A stretch of DNA of 64,000 nucleotides from NCBI GenBank assembly GCA_963759175.1, contig CAVWXP010000010.1, positions 310,001 through 374,000 on the forward strand, written 5' to 3'. Shown one piece after another: positions 1 through 11,976 of the stretch. This DNA is from SZUA-442 sp963759175. GTDB lineage: Bacteria; Actinomycetota; Acidimicrobiia; Spongiisociales; UBA5794. A model generated the notes under the pieces. It worked only from the letters and a program-made list of their open reading frames with translations. It did not search any database and was not told the DNA's origin. A program made the translations under genes and the position numbers. Each line of letters opens with the position of its first letter. The first letter of the stretch is position 1.

Positions 1-930
1 GCTGTCGACGCCGGCCGGGTCGCCGGACTCATCGGAGCAACGGCCCTGACGCTGGCCATCATCGCTGGACTCGTGACCGGAGCGGTCGGTCCTGGGTCCA
101 TCTTCCTGGCCGTGCCCCTGGTGTTCGGCTCGATCGGCATCTTCCGCAGTCTCGTGACCGAGGCCGTCGGGTTCTCCTCGCACCTGCGGGGCGACCGGAT
201 ACGCGTCTCACGAGGCATCATCGCTCGGACGACGTTCGAAGCCCCGCTGGCGCGAGTCCAGGGGGTCACCGTCAAGCGCACCCTCGTCGCCCGCCGCATC
301 GGCACGGAACGGATCTCGGTCGACACGGCAGATGTCAGCGATGAGGACTCGAGATCCCCAGGACAGGCCCAGACCCTCGTCCATCCGATCGCCCCGCACC
401 AGACGTGGCGCACGTGGGCCGAGACCTTCCTGCGCGGCGCCACCCCGGACCGCGATCGCCTCAGGCGGGTCGCTCCGGTGTCGCTGCGGCGGAGGTGGTT
501 CGCGGTCGCCCGCCTTGCCGTCGTCGTCTGGCTGACCCTGCTCGTCGCAGCGACGATCATGAGTGAATGGCTCGAGGACTGGGCCACGCTCGTCCGGGTG
601 TCGGCGATAACGCTCGGCATCGTGTTCCCGCTGTGGCAGGGAATCGCCGAGACCTTGCGCTACCGCAATGAACGATGGGCGCTCGGCGACGATCAGGTGG
701 TGTTCCGCGGCGGAGCGGTCACGACGACCCTGGTCGTCATCCCCCGCGTCCGAACGCAGGGGACGGCGATCAGCGCAAACTGGTTCCAGCGTCGTCTCGG
801 CATCGCCGACATCACGGTCGACACGGCGTCACCAACCGTCGCCGGGTCGGGCCGGGACCTCTACCTCGATGACGCAGCCTCGGTTGCCGCTGCCGTCCTC
901 GCCTCTGCCGACGCCGAGGGAGGGGTCTAG
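1..930 (+). CDS. PH-domain (bPH2, YdbT-like) membrane protein, 5' end missing
   Basis: The reading frame is open from base 1, so the true start lies outside the window; the GTG at 73 is internal. The visible part shows two hydrophobic segments near its start, a PH-like stretch (about residues 60-125 of the visible part), a second membrane pair (about residues 165-215) and a second PH-like stretch beginning RYRNERWAL. Two-helix and bPH2 units alternating in this way are typical of YdbT/YdbS-type membrane proteins, whose biochemical role is unknown. The gene stops at 930 with 23 bases before the aldolase remnant. Family assignment is fairly secure; function is not. Confidence 0.75.
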   Translation, partial: AVDAGRVAGLIGATALTLAIIAGLVTGAVGPGSIFLAVPLVFGSIGIFRSLVTEAVGFSSHLRGDRIRVSRGIIARTTFEAPLARVQGVTVKRTLVARRIGTERISVDTADVSDEDSRSPGQAQTLVHPIAPHQTWRTWAETFLRGATPDRDRLRRVAPVSLRRRWFAVARLAVVVWLTLLVAATIMSEWLEDWATLVRVSAITLGIVFPLWQGIAETLRYRNERWALGDDQVVFRGGAVTTTLVVIPRVRTQGTAISANWFQRRLGIADITVDTASPTVAGSGRDLYLDDAASVAAAVLASADAEGGV

Positions 931-953
931 AGGACGAGGTCGCGGACTTCAGG

Positions 954-1044
954 TCACAGGTACACGTCCTGGATCGCGTGGAGGAGTGCGAAAGCTTCGT
1001 CCATCGGACCTGGAACCCCTTGCGGGCGACCATGTGCCCGGCAC
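954..1044 (-). pseudogene. Decayed duplicate of the 3' end of the class I aldolase gene
   Basis: On the minus strand this stretch closely matches the last codons of the intact aldolase at 5244-6293. Both encode ALLHAIQDVYL preceded by PMDE. The copy stops with TGA directly after DVYL, whereas the intact gene continues DESVTIA. One base is missing between the RK.FQ and PMDE parts, so the two halves lie in different frames. Similarity fades beyond about 1044. No start or catalytic region is present, so this is a non-coding relic of a partial duplication or of an older aldolase gene at this site. Confidence 0.75.
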
Positions 1045-1127
1045 GCGTTCCGAACGGGGATCCGACTACGGCGACGGGTCGAGAACGACGAGGCAGGGGA
1101 TCGCAGCAGCGCCGTCGGTCCGAACCA

Positions 1128-1156
1128 TTGAAGGCGACCACCCCAGGGCATACGCT
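1128..1156 (+). promoter_or_regulatory. Sigma70-type promoter of the CapA-like gene
   Basis: TTGAAG (1128-1133), a 17-base spacer and TACGCT (1151-1156) match the housekeeping consensus. The -10 box ends six bases before the GTG start at 1163, so the transcript is expected to be leaderless or nearly so. Confidence 0.6.
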
Positions 1157-1162
1157 GGTGAG

Positions 1163-2635
1163 GTGACAGGCTCGATCGTGAGGCGATGGTGGGTAGTCGC
1201 ATTGGCGCTCGCCTGCTGTCCCCTTCCGGGTTGTGCCGACGCTGGTCGGGCCGAGGAGCAGCGTGGCGAGGAGACCGCAGCACTCTTGTTCGTCGGTGAC
1301 GTGATCCTCGGCCGCGGTATTGCACCGGTCGTCGCTGGCGACCCGGAGGGTCTCTTCGCCGATACTCGATACATCGTCCGGTCGGCAGACATCGCCTTGG
1401 CCAACCTCGAGTCACCGCTCTCCAGGCTTCCGCACACCTCGCCCAACCCGAACACCCTGGTTGCCGACCCGGACGGAGCGTCACTCCTCGCATCAGCTGG
1501 GTTCGACGTCGTGAACCTCGCCAACAACCACGCCGGAGATGCGGGCGCCTCCTCGGTGCTCGATACGATGCGAGCCGTTTCCGATGCGGGTCTCGCCTTC
1601 GTCGGTGCCGGAGCGAACGATCACCAGGCTCGTGCCCCACTCCTCCTCACCGTCGGTGCGACGGATGTCGCCATCCTGTCCTTCGATGTCACGGGCGCCG
1701 GTCTCCAGGCGAGCTCAGGGGCGGGTGTGGAGCACTGGGACACGAAGCGAGCGGAGCTGGCGATCCGCGCAGCGGCCATCGACCACGACATCGTGGTCGT
1801 GTCCCTCCATGGTGGCGTCGAGTACCTCCCGTCACCTGATCCGAGGATGGCGGAGATCGCTGACTCGGCCGTCGCATGGGGAGCAGACGTGGTGTGGGGG
1901 CACGGTCCTCACGTCGCCTATCCGGTGCGGTCACTCGGAAGTGGTGACCGAACAGCCGTCGTTGCCGAGAGCCTCGGCAACTTCCTCTTCGACCAACGAG
2001 GAACCATGACCGGGCGCGGCTCCGTGCTCGAAGTGATGGTCGACCGCCATGGCGTGATCGCATACCGCACCGGGACAACATCCCACCACGACCTGCGCGC
2101 GCACTTCACGGGTTGGGACCTTCCGGTCGGCGATGCAGCGCTCCTCGACGGCGAGTGGTGGGCGCTGATCGACCCGAGTGGAGCCGAAGCGTCATCCACG
2201 GAGGTCGAGCCGTTTCCGTGGGGAGATGTCATTGCGGCTTCGGTCGGGAGCGTCACGGCACCTGATCGAGACGAGGTGGTCATCTCATTCCGCAAACCCG
2301 CTGTGCCGCATGCGGTCCGCGATGGCCTTCCGGACATCCAGTGGACGGACCCGGCAGGGCGAACACCTCACCTCGGGATCTACACGCGCAGCGATCTCAC
2401 GGCGTTGTGGGTGGCATCGATGGTGCCCCGACCGATTGCGGCCGTCGTCACGTGCGACGGTTCGTTGGCGATGGCGTACTCGACGTTGGACGACCCGGGG
2501 ACGGTTGCGACGGGCGCTGCAGTGTGGCGGCCCCGGGGGCTCGTCGCCTCGAGCGAGTTGCCTGGCTCTGGCACGCCCGCGTGCCTCGATGCCGATCGCG
2601 ATGGGCGGTCCGATCCGGTGATCCTCGATCGCTGA
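1163..2635 (+). CDS. CapA-like metallophosphatase-fold lipoprotein (PGA_cap family)
   Basis: The protein has 490 residues. The GTG at 1163 gives a short positive N-terminus, a hydrophobic stretch and the lipobox LPGC, so it should be exported and lipid-anchored. The core carries the motifs of the poly-gamma-glutamate capsule (CapA) metallophosphatase fold: GDVILGRG, NLESPLS, NLANNHAGD, SLHGGVEY, WGHGPHV and SLGNFLFDQ. The last 200 residues are less conserved. CapA enzymes act in poly-gamma-glutamate handling at the cell surface, but no capB or capC neighbour is present, so a different surface substrate is possible. The start is supported by the promoter just upstream. Confidence 0.8.
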   Translation: MTGSIVRRWWVVALALACCPLPGCADAGRAEEQRGEETAALLFVGDVILGRGIAPVVAGDPEGLFADTRYIVRSADIALANLESPLSRLPHTSPNPNTLVADPDGASLLASAGFDVVNLANNHAGDAGASSVLDTMRAVSDAGLAFVGAGANDHQARAPLLLTVGATDVAILSFDVTGAGLQASSGAGVEHWDTKRAELAIRAAAIDHDIVVVSLHGGVEYLPSPDPRMAEIADSAVAWGADVVWGHGPHVAYPVRSLGSGDRTAVVAESLGNFLFDQRGTMTGRGSVLEVMVDRHGVIAYRTGTTSHHDLRAHFTGWDLPVGDAALLDGEWWALIDPSGAEASSTEVEPFPWGDVIAASVGSVTAPDRDEVVISFRKPAVPHAVRDGLPDIQWTDPAGRTPHLGIYTRSDLTALWVASMVPRPIAAVVTCDGSLAMAYSTLDDPGTVATGAAVWRPRGLVASSELPGSGTPACLDADRDGRSDPVILDR

Positions 2636-2709
2636 CAGGTGAGCCTCGCTCTCGCTGCATGCCACTGTTCAGGGCGTTCCGGGAGGAATACGATGGAGGG
2701 AGTGGTCCT

Positions 2710-4962
2710 GTGACAGGACCCAGATGGCACATGAGGCCAGCGATGAGGAACCGGGTCAGTTCTGGCGCACTTGGGTTGTTCGTGTGTTGGACGATGATCC
2801 TGACCGGATGTACGGGGTCGACGGAGCCAACGACGTCGACCACGATCGGAACGTCGACCACGATCGGAACGTCGACCTCGACCCCGGGGCCGACGTCGAC
2901 CACGGCCCCCGTCGACCCGACGAGCACCACCTCCCCGGTGGTCGTCCCACCACCGTCCGTCGAGGGGCTGAGGTCCGTCGCGCCTTTCGCTTCGGGCTTC
3001 CGGGAGAACCCGCTGCTGATCGACGAACCGCCCTATCGGGGTCCGGCCACGCCGACAATCCTCGACGATGTCTTGTGGCTCGATGAGGCCGGATACGTGA
3101 TCGAGGCGCATCCCGGAATGCTCGACGCACTCTCGACGAACGGGTTCGTGATCCTGGGCGGTGGATTCACCCAGTTCCACCAGGCATACGGCTCCGTTGA
3201 CAGCTACCGCCGCCAGCCGCTCTTCGTGACAACCGACGCGGCCTACCACTATTGGCACCTCGTGTTCGCCAAGGCGTTGAAGGACACGGAGCAATCAGTT
3301 CTCCTGCCGGTGCTGGAGGGCTTCAGCGAACGCCTCCTCGAACTCGCCACGGCCCAGGAGATCGCCCTCGCGGCGTCTGAGATCGCCGCGAACGCGACCG
3401 CGGTCAGGGCCTACGGTCAGGTTCTCACGGCCCTCGCGGGCCTACCGACCGGTCCCTACCCCGCATCAGTGATGGAGGAGCTGGCACTCGTTCGCGACCA
3501 CCTCGAGTCCGCACTCTCGCCGGCATCGGGTGCATTCGTGGACTACACACTGTTCCAACCGCGGGGTCACTACACCGAGAACGCCGACCTCACCAGGTAC
3601 TTCGTCGCAATGTCTGCCCTCGGCGGTGCCGCCTTCCGCCTCGACGATTCCGACCAACTCCTGACGGCCGTTCTCCTGTCCAAGCTCATCACCACCGACC
3701 AACAGCTCAGCGGGATGTGGCGCGACCTGTTCGAACCCACCGCCTTCCTCGTGGGCTTCTCCGACGACTACTCGCCCTTCGAAGTGGCGGACGCTGTAAC
3801 GGTGGTGGACATCGACTGGGACGACCCGGTCCAGCTCGACCGGGCCGGCCTCCTGAGGATCAAGGAGGAACTGCTCGCCATGCGGAACGTGGCGATCGAC
3901 GCCGAGCGCGCCTCCGTACGGGTGATGGGCACGCGGTTCGTCCTCGATTCGTTCATCCTCGATCAACTCGTGGATCCGAACGTGCCGGGTCGGCTGATGG
4001 GAACACCACTCGATGTCGCTTCGGCATTCGGGAGCGAGTGGGCCCTCCGCCAGCTCGAGGCCACCGGTGTCACCGAGGATCCCAACTACTCGAGCCAGAT
4101 GACTGCCATGGCCGACATCGTCGCGAGCCGCGCACCCGGCGACTGGGCCGGCACGGTGTACGACGCCTGGTTGTATGCCATCCAGCCGTCCTGGATCCGT
4201 CACGGCATTGCCTATCCGGACCTCATGCAGACCGACGCCTGGGCGGCGAAGGCCCACCAGTCCGGGTTCGGGAGCTACACCGAGCTGAAGCACGACACGG
4301 TGCTCTACGCCAAGCAGGGCTACGCCGAGGGCGAAGGTCCCCCTCCGCCACCTGCGGAGCCGCGCCATTGGGTGGAACCGGAACCCGTGGTCTATGCACG
4401 ACTCGCAGCCGTGGCCGCACTCATGAGGGAGGGCCTCGCATCTCGGGGACTCCTCACGGAAGAAGTTGCGGATCTCCTGGATCTCGTGATTCCGATGTAC
4501 GAGCGATTCGAGCGCCTTGCGACCGACGAACTCGCTGGCCGCTCCATATCGCCAGACGACAACCTGTGGTTGGAATCGATCGGAGCGCGATTCGAGTTGC
4601 TGTGGTTGTTGGCGAACGAGGACGACACCTCAGCTGCGGGACAGAGCGGGTTCTCCGAGGCGCCGTACGACATGTCGGGCCTCATCGTGGACATCATGTC
4701 CAATCCGGAACTCGCGCTGGAGATCGGCACCGGACTCGTCTCGCTTATCTACGTCCTCGTGCCGAACGACAGCGGGGTCTTCCAACTCGCCAGGGGCGGG
4801 GCGTACTCGTACTACGAGTTCACCGTGCCGCGGGGTGAGAGGATGACCGACGAGGAATGGCACAAGCTCTTCGTCGACGAGTGGGGAGGTCGTCAGGAAG
4901 GCGGTGAAGGACCGCCCGATCGACCCGAGTGGATACAACCCTACGTCGTCGAACCCAGGTAG
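2710..4962 (+). CDS. DUF3160 family secreted lipoprotein
   Basis: The GTG at 2710 follows GGAGGG with nine bases of spacing, better than the ATGs at 2731 and 2743. The 750-residue product has a lipoprotein signal ending in LTGC, then a Thr/Ser/Pro-rich linker (about residues 38-75) partly made of a tandem DNA repeat. After this comes a long globular region starting near the motif FVTTDAAYHYWHL and ending near GGAYSYYEF and DEEWHKLF, which are typical of DUF3160. The biochemical function of DUF3160 is unknown. The protein is probably cell-surface, with the linker spanning the envelope. It follows the CapA-like gene by 74 bases, so co-transcription is possible. Confidence 0.8.
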   Translation: MTGPRWHMRPAMRNRVSSGALGLFVCWTMILTGCTGSTEPTTSTTIGTSTTIGTSTSTPGPTSTTAPVDPTSTTSPVVVPPPSVEGLRSVAPFASGFRENPLLIDEPPYRGPATPTILDDVLWLDEAGYVIEAHPGMLDALSTNGFVILGGGFTQFHQAYGSVDSYRRQPLFVTTDAAYHYWHLVFAKALKDTEQSVLLPVLEGFSERLLELATAQEIALAASEIAANATAVRAYGQVLTALAGLPTGPYPASVMEELALVRDHLESALSPASGAFVDYTLFQPRGHYTENADLTRYFVAMSALGGAAFRLDDSDQLLTAVLLSKLITTDQQLSGMWRDLFEPTAFLVGFSDDYSPFEVADAVTVVDIDWDDPVQLDRAGLLRIKEELLAMRNVAIDAERASVRVMGTRFVLDSFILDQLVDPNVPGRLMGTPLDVASAFGSEWALRQLEATGVTEDPNYSSQMTAMADIVASRAPGDWAGTVYDAWLYAIQPSWIRHGIAYPDLMQTDAWAAKAHQSGFGSYTELKHDTVLYAKQGYAEGEGPPPPPAEPRHWVEPEPVVYARLAAVAALMREGLASRGLLTEEVADLLDLVIPMYERFERLATDELAGRSISPDDNLWLESIGARFELLWLLANEDDTSAAGQSGFSEAPYDMSGLIVDIMSNPELALEIGTGLVSLIYVLVPNDSGVFQLARGGAYSYYEFTVPRGERMTDEEWHKLFVDEWGGRQEGGEGPPDRPEWIQPYVVEPR
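2833..2868 (+). repeat. Two perfect 18-bp tandem repeats in the linker of the DUF3160 gene
   Basis: Units 2833-2850 and 2851-2868 are identical and each encodes TSTTIG. A third, degraded unit starts at 2869. The repeat is in frame, so copy-number change would lengthen or shorten the surface linker without breaking the gene. Confidence 0.85.
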
Positions 4963-5243
4963 GGGGAGTGTGCCCGTGACATACCGGATCGAACGACCGT
5001 TCCGAGAGCACTGGCCCTGACCCCACGTTCGCTGTGCCCCGTTCCCTTGCCGACTTCAGCCGTGATACTGCGAACCCCGATCGCTGTCGATGCCCATGGA
5101 GCCGCATGGCTCGGGACCGTTGAGGGCATCGAGCTTCTCGGCACTCCTGACGGCTGGCCCAGTGGCTTCTCGCCAACCCCGACACCGCTTGAGACCTGAT
5201 CGCATGTGTTCGGGGCGGCATCCGGGCGGAACCCCCGAGGGAC
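4963..5243. other. Intergenic region with no recognised gene
   Basis: These 281 bases lie between the ends of the DUF3160 gene and the aldolase gene, which converge here. I see no plausible coding frame. Only weak hairpins are present, for example GAGCC/GGCTC around 5098-5111. Confidence 0.5.
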
Positions 5244-6293
5244 TCAGGCGATCGTCACCGACTCGTCCAGGTACACGTCCTGGATCGCGTGGAGGAGTGC
5301 GACACCTTCGTCCATCGGGCGCTGGAACGCCTTGCGGCCGGAAATGAGGCCGGTACCCCCGGCCCGCTTGTTGATGACCGCCGTCCGGACGGCCTGCTCG
5401 AGATCACCGGATCCCGACGAGGCACCACCCGAGTTGATGAGCCCGATGCGACCCATGTAGCAGTTGGCGACCTGCCAGCGAGCCCAATCGATGGGGTTGT
5501 CGGACATGAGCTCGTCGTAGACCCTCGGATGCGTCTTCCCGAAGCCCACGGCCTGGTACCCGTTCTTCGATTCGGGCTGCTTCTGCTTGATGATGTCGGC
5601 CTCGATCGTGACACCGATGTGGTTGGCCTGGGCCGTGAGGTCGGCAGCGCCCTCGTGGTTGACGCCGTCCACCGTGAACCCGGAGTTGCGCAGATAGCAC
5701 CACAGCACCGTGAACATGCCGAGGTCGTGGGCACGCTCGAACGCGGCCGCCACCTCCTGGATCTGGCGGGTCGCCTCGTCGGATCCGAAGTAGATCGTCG
5801 CGCCGACACCGGCGGCTCCGAGCTCCCAGGCCCGATCGACCGAACCGAACATCACCTGGTCGTAGGTGGCGGGATGGGTCAGGAGCTCGTTGTGGTTGAT
5901 CTTGACGATGAAGGGGATCCGATGGGCGTGGGTCCGCGACACGGCCCCGAGTACGCCGAACGTCGACGCAACGGCGTTGCATCCCCCGGCGATCGCGAGT
6001 TCGACGATGTTGACGGGATCGAAGTAGATCGGGTTCGGGGCGAACGAGGCAGCAGCCGAATGCTCGATGCCCTGATCGACGGGCAGGATCGAGACATACC
6101 CGGTGCCAGCGAGGCGACCGGACCCGAAGAGCTGGCTCAGGTTGCGCAGAACCTGCGGATTGCGATCGGTCCCGGCATACGAGCGCTCGACGATGTCACC
6201 GCCGGGAAGGGTGAGTTGGTCCTTGGGTATCCCGCGGGCGGTGAACCCGAGGAGGTCGTCGGCGTCCGGTCCGAGCAGGCCAGCAATGTCCAT
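5244..6293 (-). CDS. fbaB: Class I fructose-bisphosphate aldolase (DhnA/FbaB type)
   Basis: This 349-residue enzyme should interconvert fructose 1,6-bisphosphate with dihydroxyacetone phosphate and glyceraldehyde 3-phosphate in glycolysis and gluconeogenesis. The length and motifs (ILPVDQGIEHS near residue 75, PFIVKINHN, GSVDRAWELGAAGVGATIYFG, and the C-terminal ISGRKAFQRPMDE) fit the DhnA-type class I aldolases, which use a Schiff-base lysine. The ATG at 6293 is preceded by GAGGGAG at good spacing; a longer open frame to 6440 is unlikely. A broken copy of the 3' end lies at 954-1044. Confidence 0.88.
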   Translation of the reverse strand: MDIAGLLGPDADDLLGFTARGIPKDQLTLPGGDIVERSYAGTDRNPQVLRNLSQLFGSGRLAGTGYVSILPVDQGIEHSAAASFAPNPIYFDPVNIVELAIAGGCNAVASTFGVLGAVSRTHAHRIPFIVKINHNELLTHPATYDQVMFGSVDRAWELGAAGVGATIYFGSDEATRQIQEVAAAFERAHDLGMFTVLWCYLRNSGFTVDGVNHEGAADLTAQANHIGVTIEADIIKQKQPESKNGYQAVGFGKTHPRVYDELMSDNPIDWARWQVANCYMGRIGLINSGGASSGSGDLEQAVRTAVINKRAGGTGLISGRKAFQRPMDEGVALLHAIQDVYLDESVTIA

Positions 6294-6376
6294 GGTCACT
6301 CCCTCGTGCGACTTCCCCCCGATTATCGCACCGACGTCGGCCATCGACGACCCCGCGGCGACAGGGAAGCCCGCCT

Positions 6377-6436
6377 CGCGAAAACTCCCCGTTACCGCGA
6401 AAACGCGTTGGTTCGTGGGTTGGGAGTGTGTCACAC
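6377..6436. promoter_or_regulatory. Direct repeats and a small dyad upstream of the aldolase gene
   Basis: CGCGAAAAC occurs twice in the same orientation (6377-6385 and 6396-6404, start to start 19 bp). A dyad GTGTG-T-CACAC lies at 6426-6436. All are in the shared upstream region of the divergent aldolase and ribonucleotide reductase genes and could bind a regulator; none is identified. Confidence 0.3.
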
Positions 6437-6499
6437 CCATGCGCTAGAACTACAGGACTTCCCTGATATTCGGCCGTTTCGGCGGCGTTGAGCGAGTAG

Positions 6500-6528
6500 T
6501 TGACGAGTCCCACGCATGTAATTACACT
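6500..6528 (+). promoter_or_regulatory. Sigma70-type promoter of nrdJ
   Basis: TTGACG (6500-6505), a 17-base spacer and TACACT (6523-6528) form a near-consensus promoter in a locally AT-rich region. It predicts a leader of about 115 bases before the ATG at 6650. Confidence 0.65.
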
Positions 6529-6598
6529 CGTGCAACCACGCAACATCTAGGGGCCATGATGGGTAGGAAGCCCAATATGTTGTATGTGTGGGCAAATT

Positions 6599-6607
6599 TG
6601 TGGATAA
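6599..6607 (-). promoter_or_regulatory. DnaA box in the nrdJ leader
   Basis: TGTGGATAA on the plus strand is the exact complement of the consensus DnaA box TTATCCACA. It sits about 70 bases downstream of the predicted nrdJ transcription start and 43 bases before the start codon. DnaA control of ribonucleotide reductase is known in E. coli, so control by replication status is a reasonable inference. Confidence 0.45.
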
Positions 6608-6649
6608 GTACCCATGGCGCAGCGACGCCAAAGCCTGGGAGGGCAACCG

Positions 6650-10099
<3,450 letters not shown>

Positions 10100-10134
10100 T
10101 GTGAAGGTCACGCCGGAACAGGACGAGACTGAAC

Positions 10135-10162
10135 GGATGGACGGCCTCAGGGCCGTCCATCC
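10135..10162 (+). terminator. Hairpin terminator after nrdJ
   Basis: Twelve-base perfect arms (10135-10146 and 10151-10162, GGATGGACGGCC and its complement) enclose a four-base loop, 35 bases after the nrdJ stop. The following TCGTTTG is only weakly T-rich. Confidence 0.7.
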
Positions 10163-10298
10163 TCGTTTGCGGCGGTCCGAAGCCAACGCACCGTCCCGAC
10201 GTCTACTCCGGCCGTGCCCGCTCGGGAACCGACCGCTGGCAGCGCAGCGTCGTATGGGCGACACGTCACGCGATCGTGAGACCACCCGGGAGGTCCTC

Positions 10299-10749
10299 AT
10301 GCAGGGAGCGAAGCGATGGTTGGTGGTGGCAACGGTTCTGGCACTCGGTCTCGTCGGGTGTGGGGGCCAATCCGAGATCGAGCGAGGCGAGTACACCATC
10401 TACGTCCACGGGGGGTCGCTGCTGCCCCGTGGCGGTGAGGACGCCTTGATCGAAGGCACCCTCATCACGCGGGACGGGTGCGTCCTCATCGACCAGGGCG
10501 GGGGTTTCGACATCGCCTTCCCGGTGATCTGGCCCTCGGGGACGTCGATCGCCAGCGAGGATCCCCTCACCTTGCGGTTGCCATCTGGCGACGAGCTCGT
10601 CGTCGGTCAGGTGGTCAGTGGCGGAGGCGGGAACCACGACGCATCGTCCGAGAGTGTCCAGGTCGCCATTCCCGGCTGCGTGCGTTCCCGAGACGGGCGA
10701 GGTCGCGATATTCAACCCCGGTGCTGACCTGACGGTCGACCCGGGCTGA
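10299..10749 (+). CDS. Small lipoprotein of unknown function, frameshifted near its end
   Basis: The ATG at 10299 follows GGGAGG at six bases. The product starts MQGAKRW, has a hydrophobic run and the lipobox LVGC, so it should be an anchored lipoprotein of about 149 residues. In the frame as written the gene would end at 10727 with an Arg-rich, unlikely tail. Shifting frame at about 10689 (CGTTCCC) gives PETGEVAIFNPGADL and a stop at 10749, which fits the preceding protein much better. A single extra base is the simplest explanation. I recognise no family. Confidence 0.55.
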
Positions 10750-10940
10750 CACCGAGCCGGGATGGTTCCCGGACGACGAGAATCGATCAGGGAAGTGCGG
10801 CGACATCGCGCGAACCGTGCTTCAATTCGCCTGTGTGAGCCCGCTCGCGTCGAGGACGACGAAGAGGCACACGACCGTAACCAAGCGGCGTTCACGCACC
10901 GGTATCCGGCAGCTGGGCGCCCCGACCATGGTGGTGTGGA

Positions 10941-11507
10941 GTGAACGTCCAACTGGGTGCTTCCCTGATCCCTGACGGCGCCCTGGCGACGATCGGCGTG
11001 ATGGCGCTCATCGTCGGCCTGCGGGTCATCGACGTGTCTGCCGGCGTGCTGCGAGTGATGCTGCTGATGCGCGGCAGGCGACTCGCTGCAACCGCGATCG
11101 GGTTCGTCGAATCCCTCACGTGGCTGATCGCAGCGGCAGCGGTCTTCGGGTCGCTCGACACCCCGATCAAGGCGCTGGCGTATGCGGGCGGGTTCGCCGC
11201 GGGCACATGGGTCGGGTCATGGGTGGAGTCGACGCTCGGTGTCGGCAAGTCCGTGGTGCGGGTGTTCCTCGAGGCAGGTGCACCGTCCCCGGTACCAGCG
11301 CTGCGTGAGGCCGGGTTCGGGGTGACCGAGGTCGATGGTCACGGCCTCCGAGGACCGGTGACCATCCTGTTCTCGGTGGTTCCGCGACGGCGCGCCACCG
11401 ACGCCATGCGCATCGTGGCCGCACACACACCGGGGGCCTACGTCACCGTCGAGGACGTCGACACCCTCGACCTCCAACACCGCAAGTACCAGCACTCGAG
11501 AGTGTGA
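10941..11507 (+). CDS. UPF0316/DUF2179 family membrane protein
   Basis: This 188-residue protein has an N-terminal block of three hydrophobic segments (about residues 12-35, 48-70 and 75-95) followed by a cytoplasmic domain ending in VEDVDTLDLQHR. The motif GLRVIDVSAGVLRVMLLMRG and the two-part structure match the UPF0316 proteins with a DUF2179 ligand-binding-like C-terminus. No function is established for the family. It starts with GTG at 10941 and has no strong ribosome-binding site. It converges with the small membrane protein gene at 11564-11866. Confidence 0.75.
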   Translation: MNVQLGASLIPDGALATIGVMALIVGLRVIDVSAGVLRVMLLMRGRRLAATAIGFVESLTWLIAAAAVFGSLDTPIKALAYAGGFAAGTWVGSWVESTLGVGKSVVRVFLEAGAPSPVPALREAGFGVTEVDGHGLRGPVTILFSVVPRRRATDAMRIVAAHTPGAYVTVEDVDTLDLQHRKYQHSRV

Positions 11508-11563
11508 GCCGCTCGACCGAGCGACGTCCGACCGATAGCGACCGAACGCAGATCGAACGAGGA

Positions 11564-11866
11564 CTACGCGACGTCGGATTCGTCCGGATCGCTGCCGAGC
11601 GTCTTGCTCGCCAGGAACCACACGAAGACACCGACGACCGTGGCAACCGCAAGCGCGATGGCGAGGCCGATGGTCGCCGTCGACGTCCAGGCGTTCGCGA
11701 TCACATCGGCGGCATGGGCATCGAACAGCGTGATGTCCGAGTAGTCGAGCACCAGGTACGTCATGAGGATGACCCCGATGACGCATAGGGCGAGGATCAG
11801 TTTGTCGACGGGCGACAACCGCTCCTGCTCTCGGCGATCCTGTGGTTGCTTCAGATCATGAGTCAT
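11564..11866 (-). CDS. Small two-helix membrane protein, unknown function
   Basis: The 100-residue protein has a charged N-terminus (MTHDLKQPQDRREQERL), a first membrane helix (about residues 20-40), a short outer loop and a second helix (about residues 66-90), ending with an acidic tail. I recognise no family. The ATG at 11866 is chosen because TATGTT (plus strand 11876-11881) lies nine bases upstream as a leaderless -10 box; a longer frame to 11968 has no such support. Confidence 0.55.
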   Translation of the reverse strand: MTHDLKQPQDRREQERLSPVDKLILALCVIGVILMTYLVLDYSDITLFDAHAADVIANAWTSTATIGLAIALAVATVVGVFVWFLASKTLGSDPDESDVA

Positions 11867-11976
11867 CGGGTTGACAACATAGCACGCGCACGGTGGACCG
11901 GATACGCATGGCGCCTCGACGGCACCCGATCCACGCTGACCGCGCGTAGAATCCGTAACCGAGACCAAGGAGTGGC

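Noticed and set aside
2833..2880. CRISPR-like repeat
   Set aside because: It is a short in-frame tandem coding repeat without spacers.
6572..6590. NrdR boxes upstream of nrdJ
   Set aside because: AATATGTTGTATGTG vaguely resembles the ACACTATATATTGTGT consensus, but only partly, and no second box at the usual spacing was found.
6441..6649. A cobalamin riboswitch before the B12-dependent reductase
   Set aside because: No B12-box core or matching helices are present; the leader is short and AT-rich.
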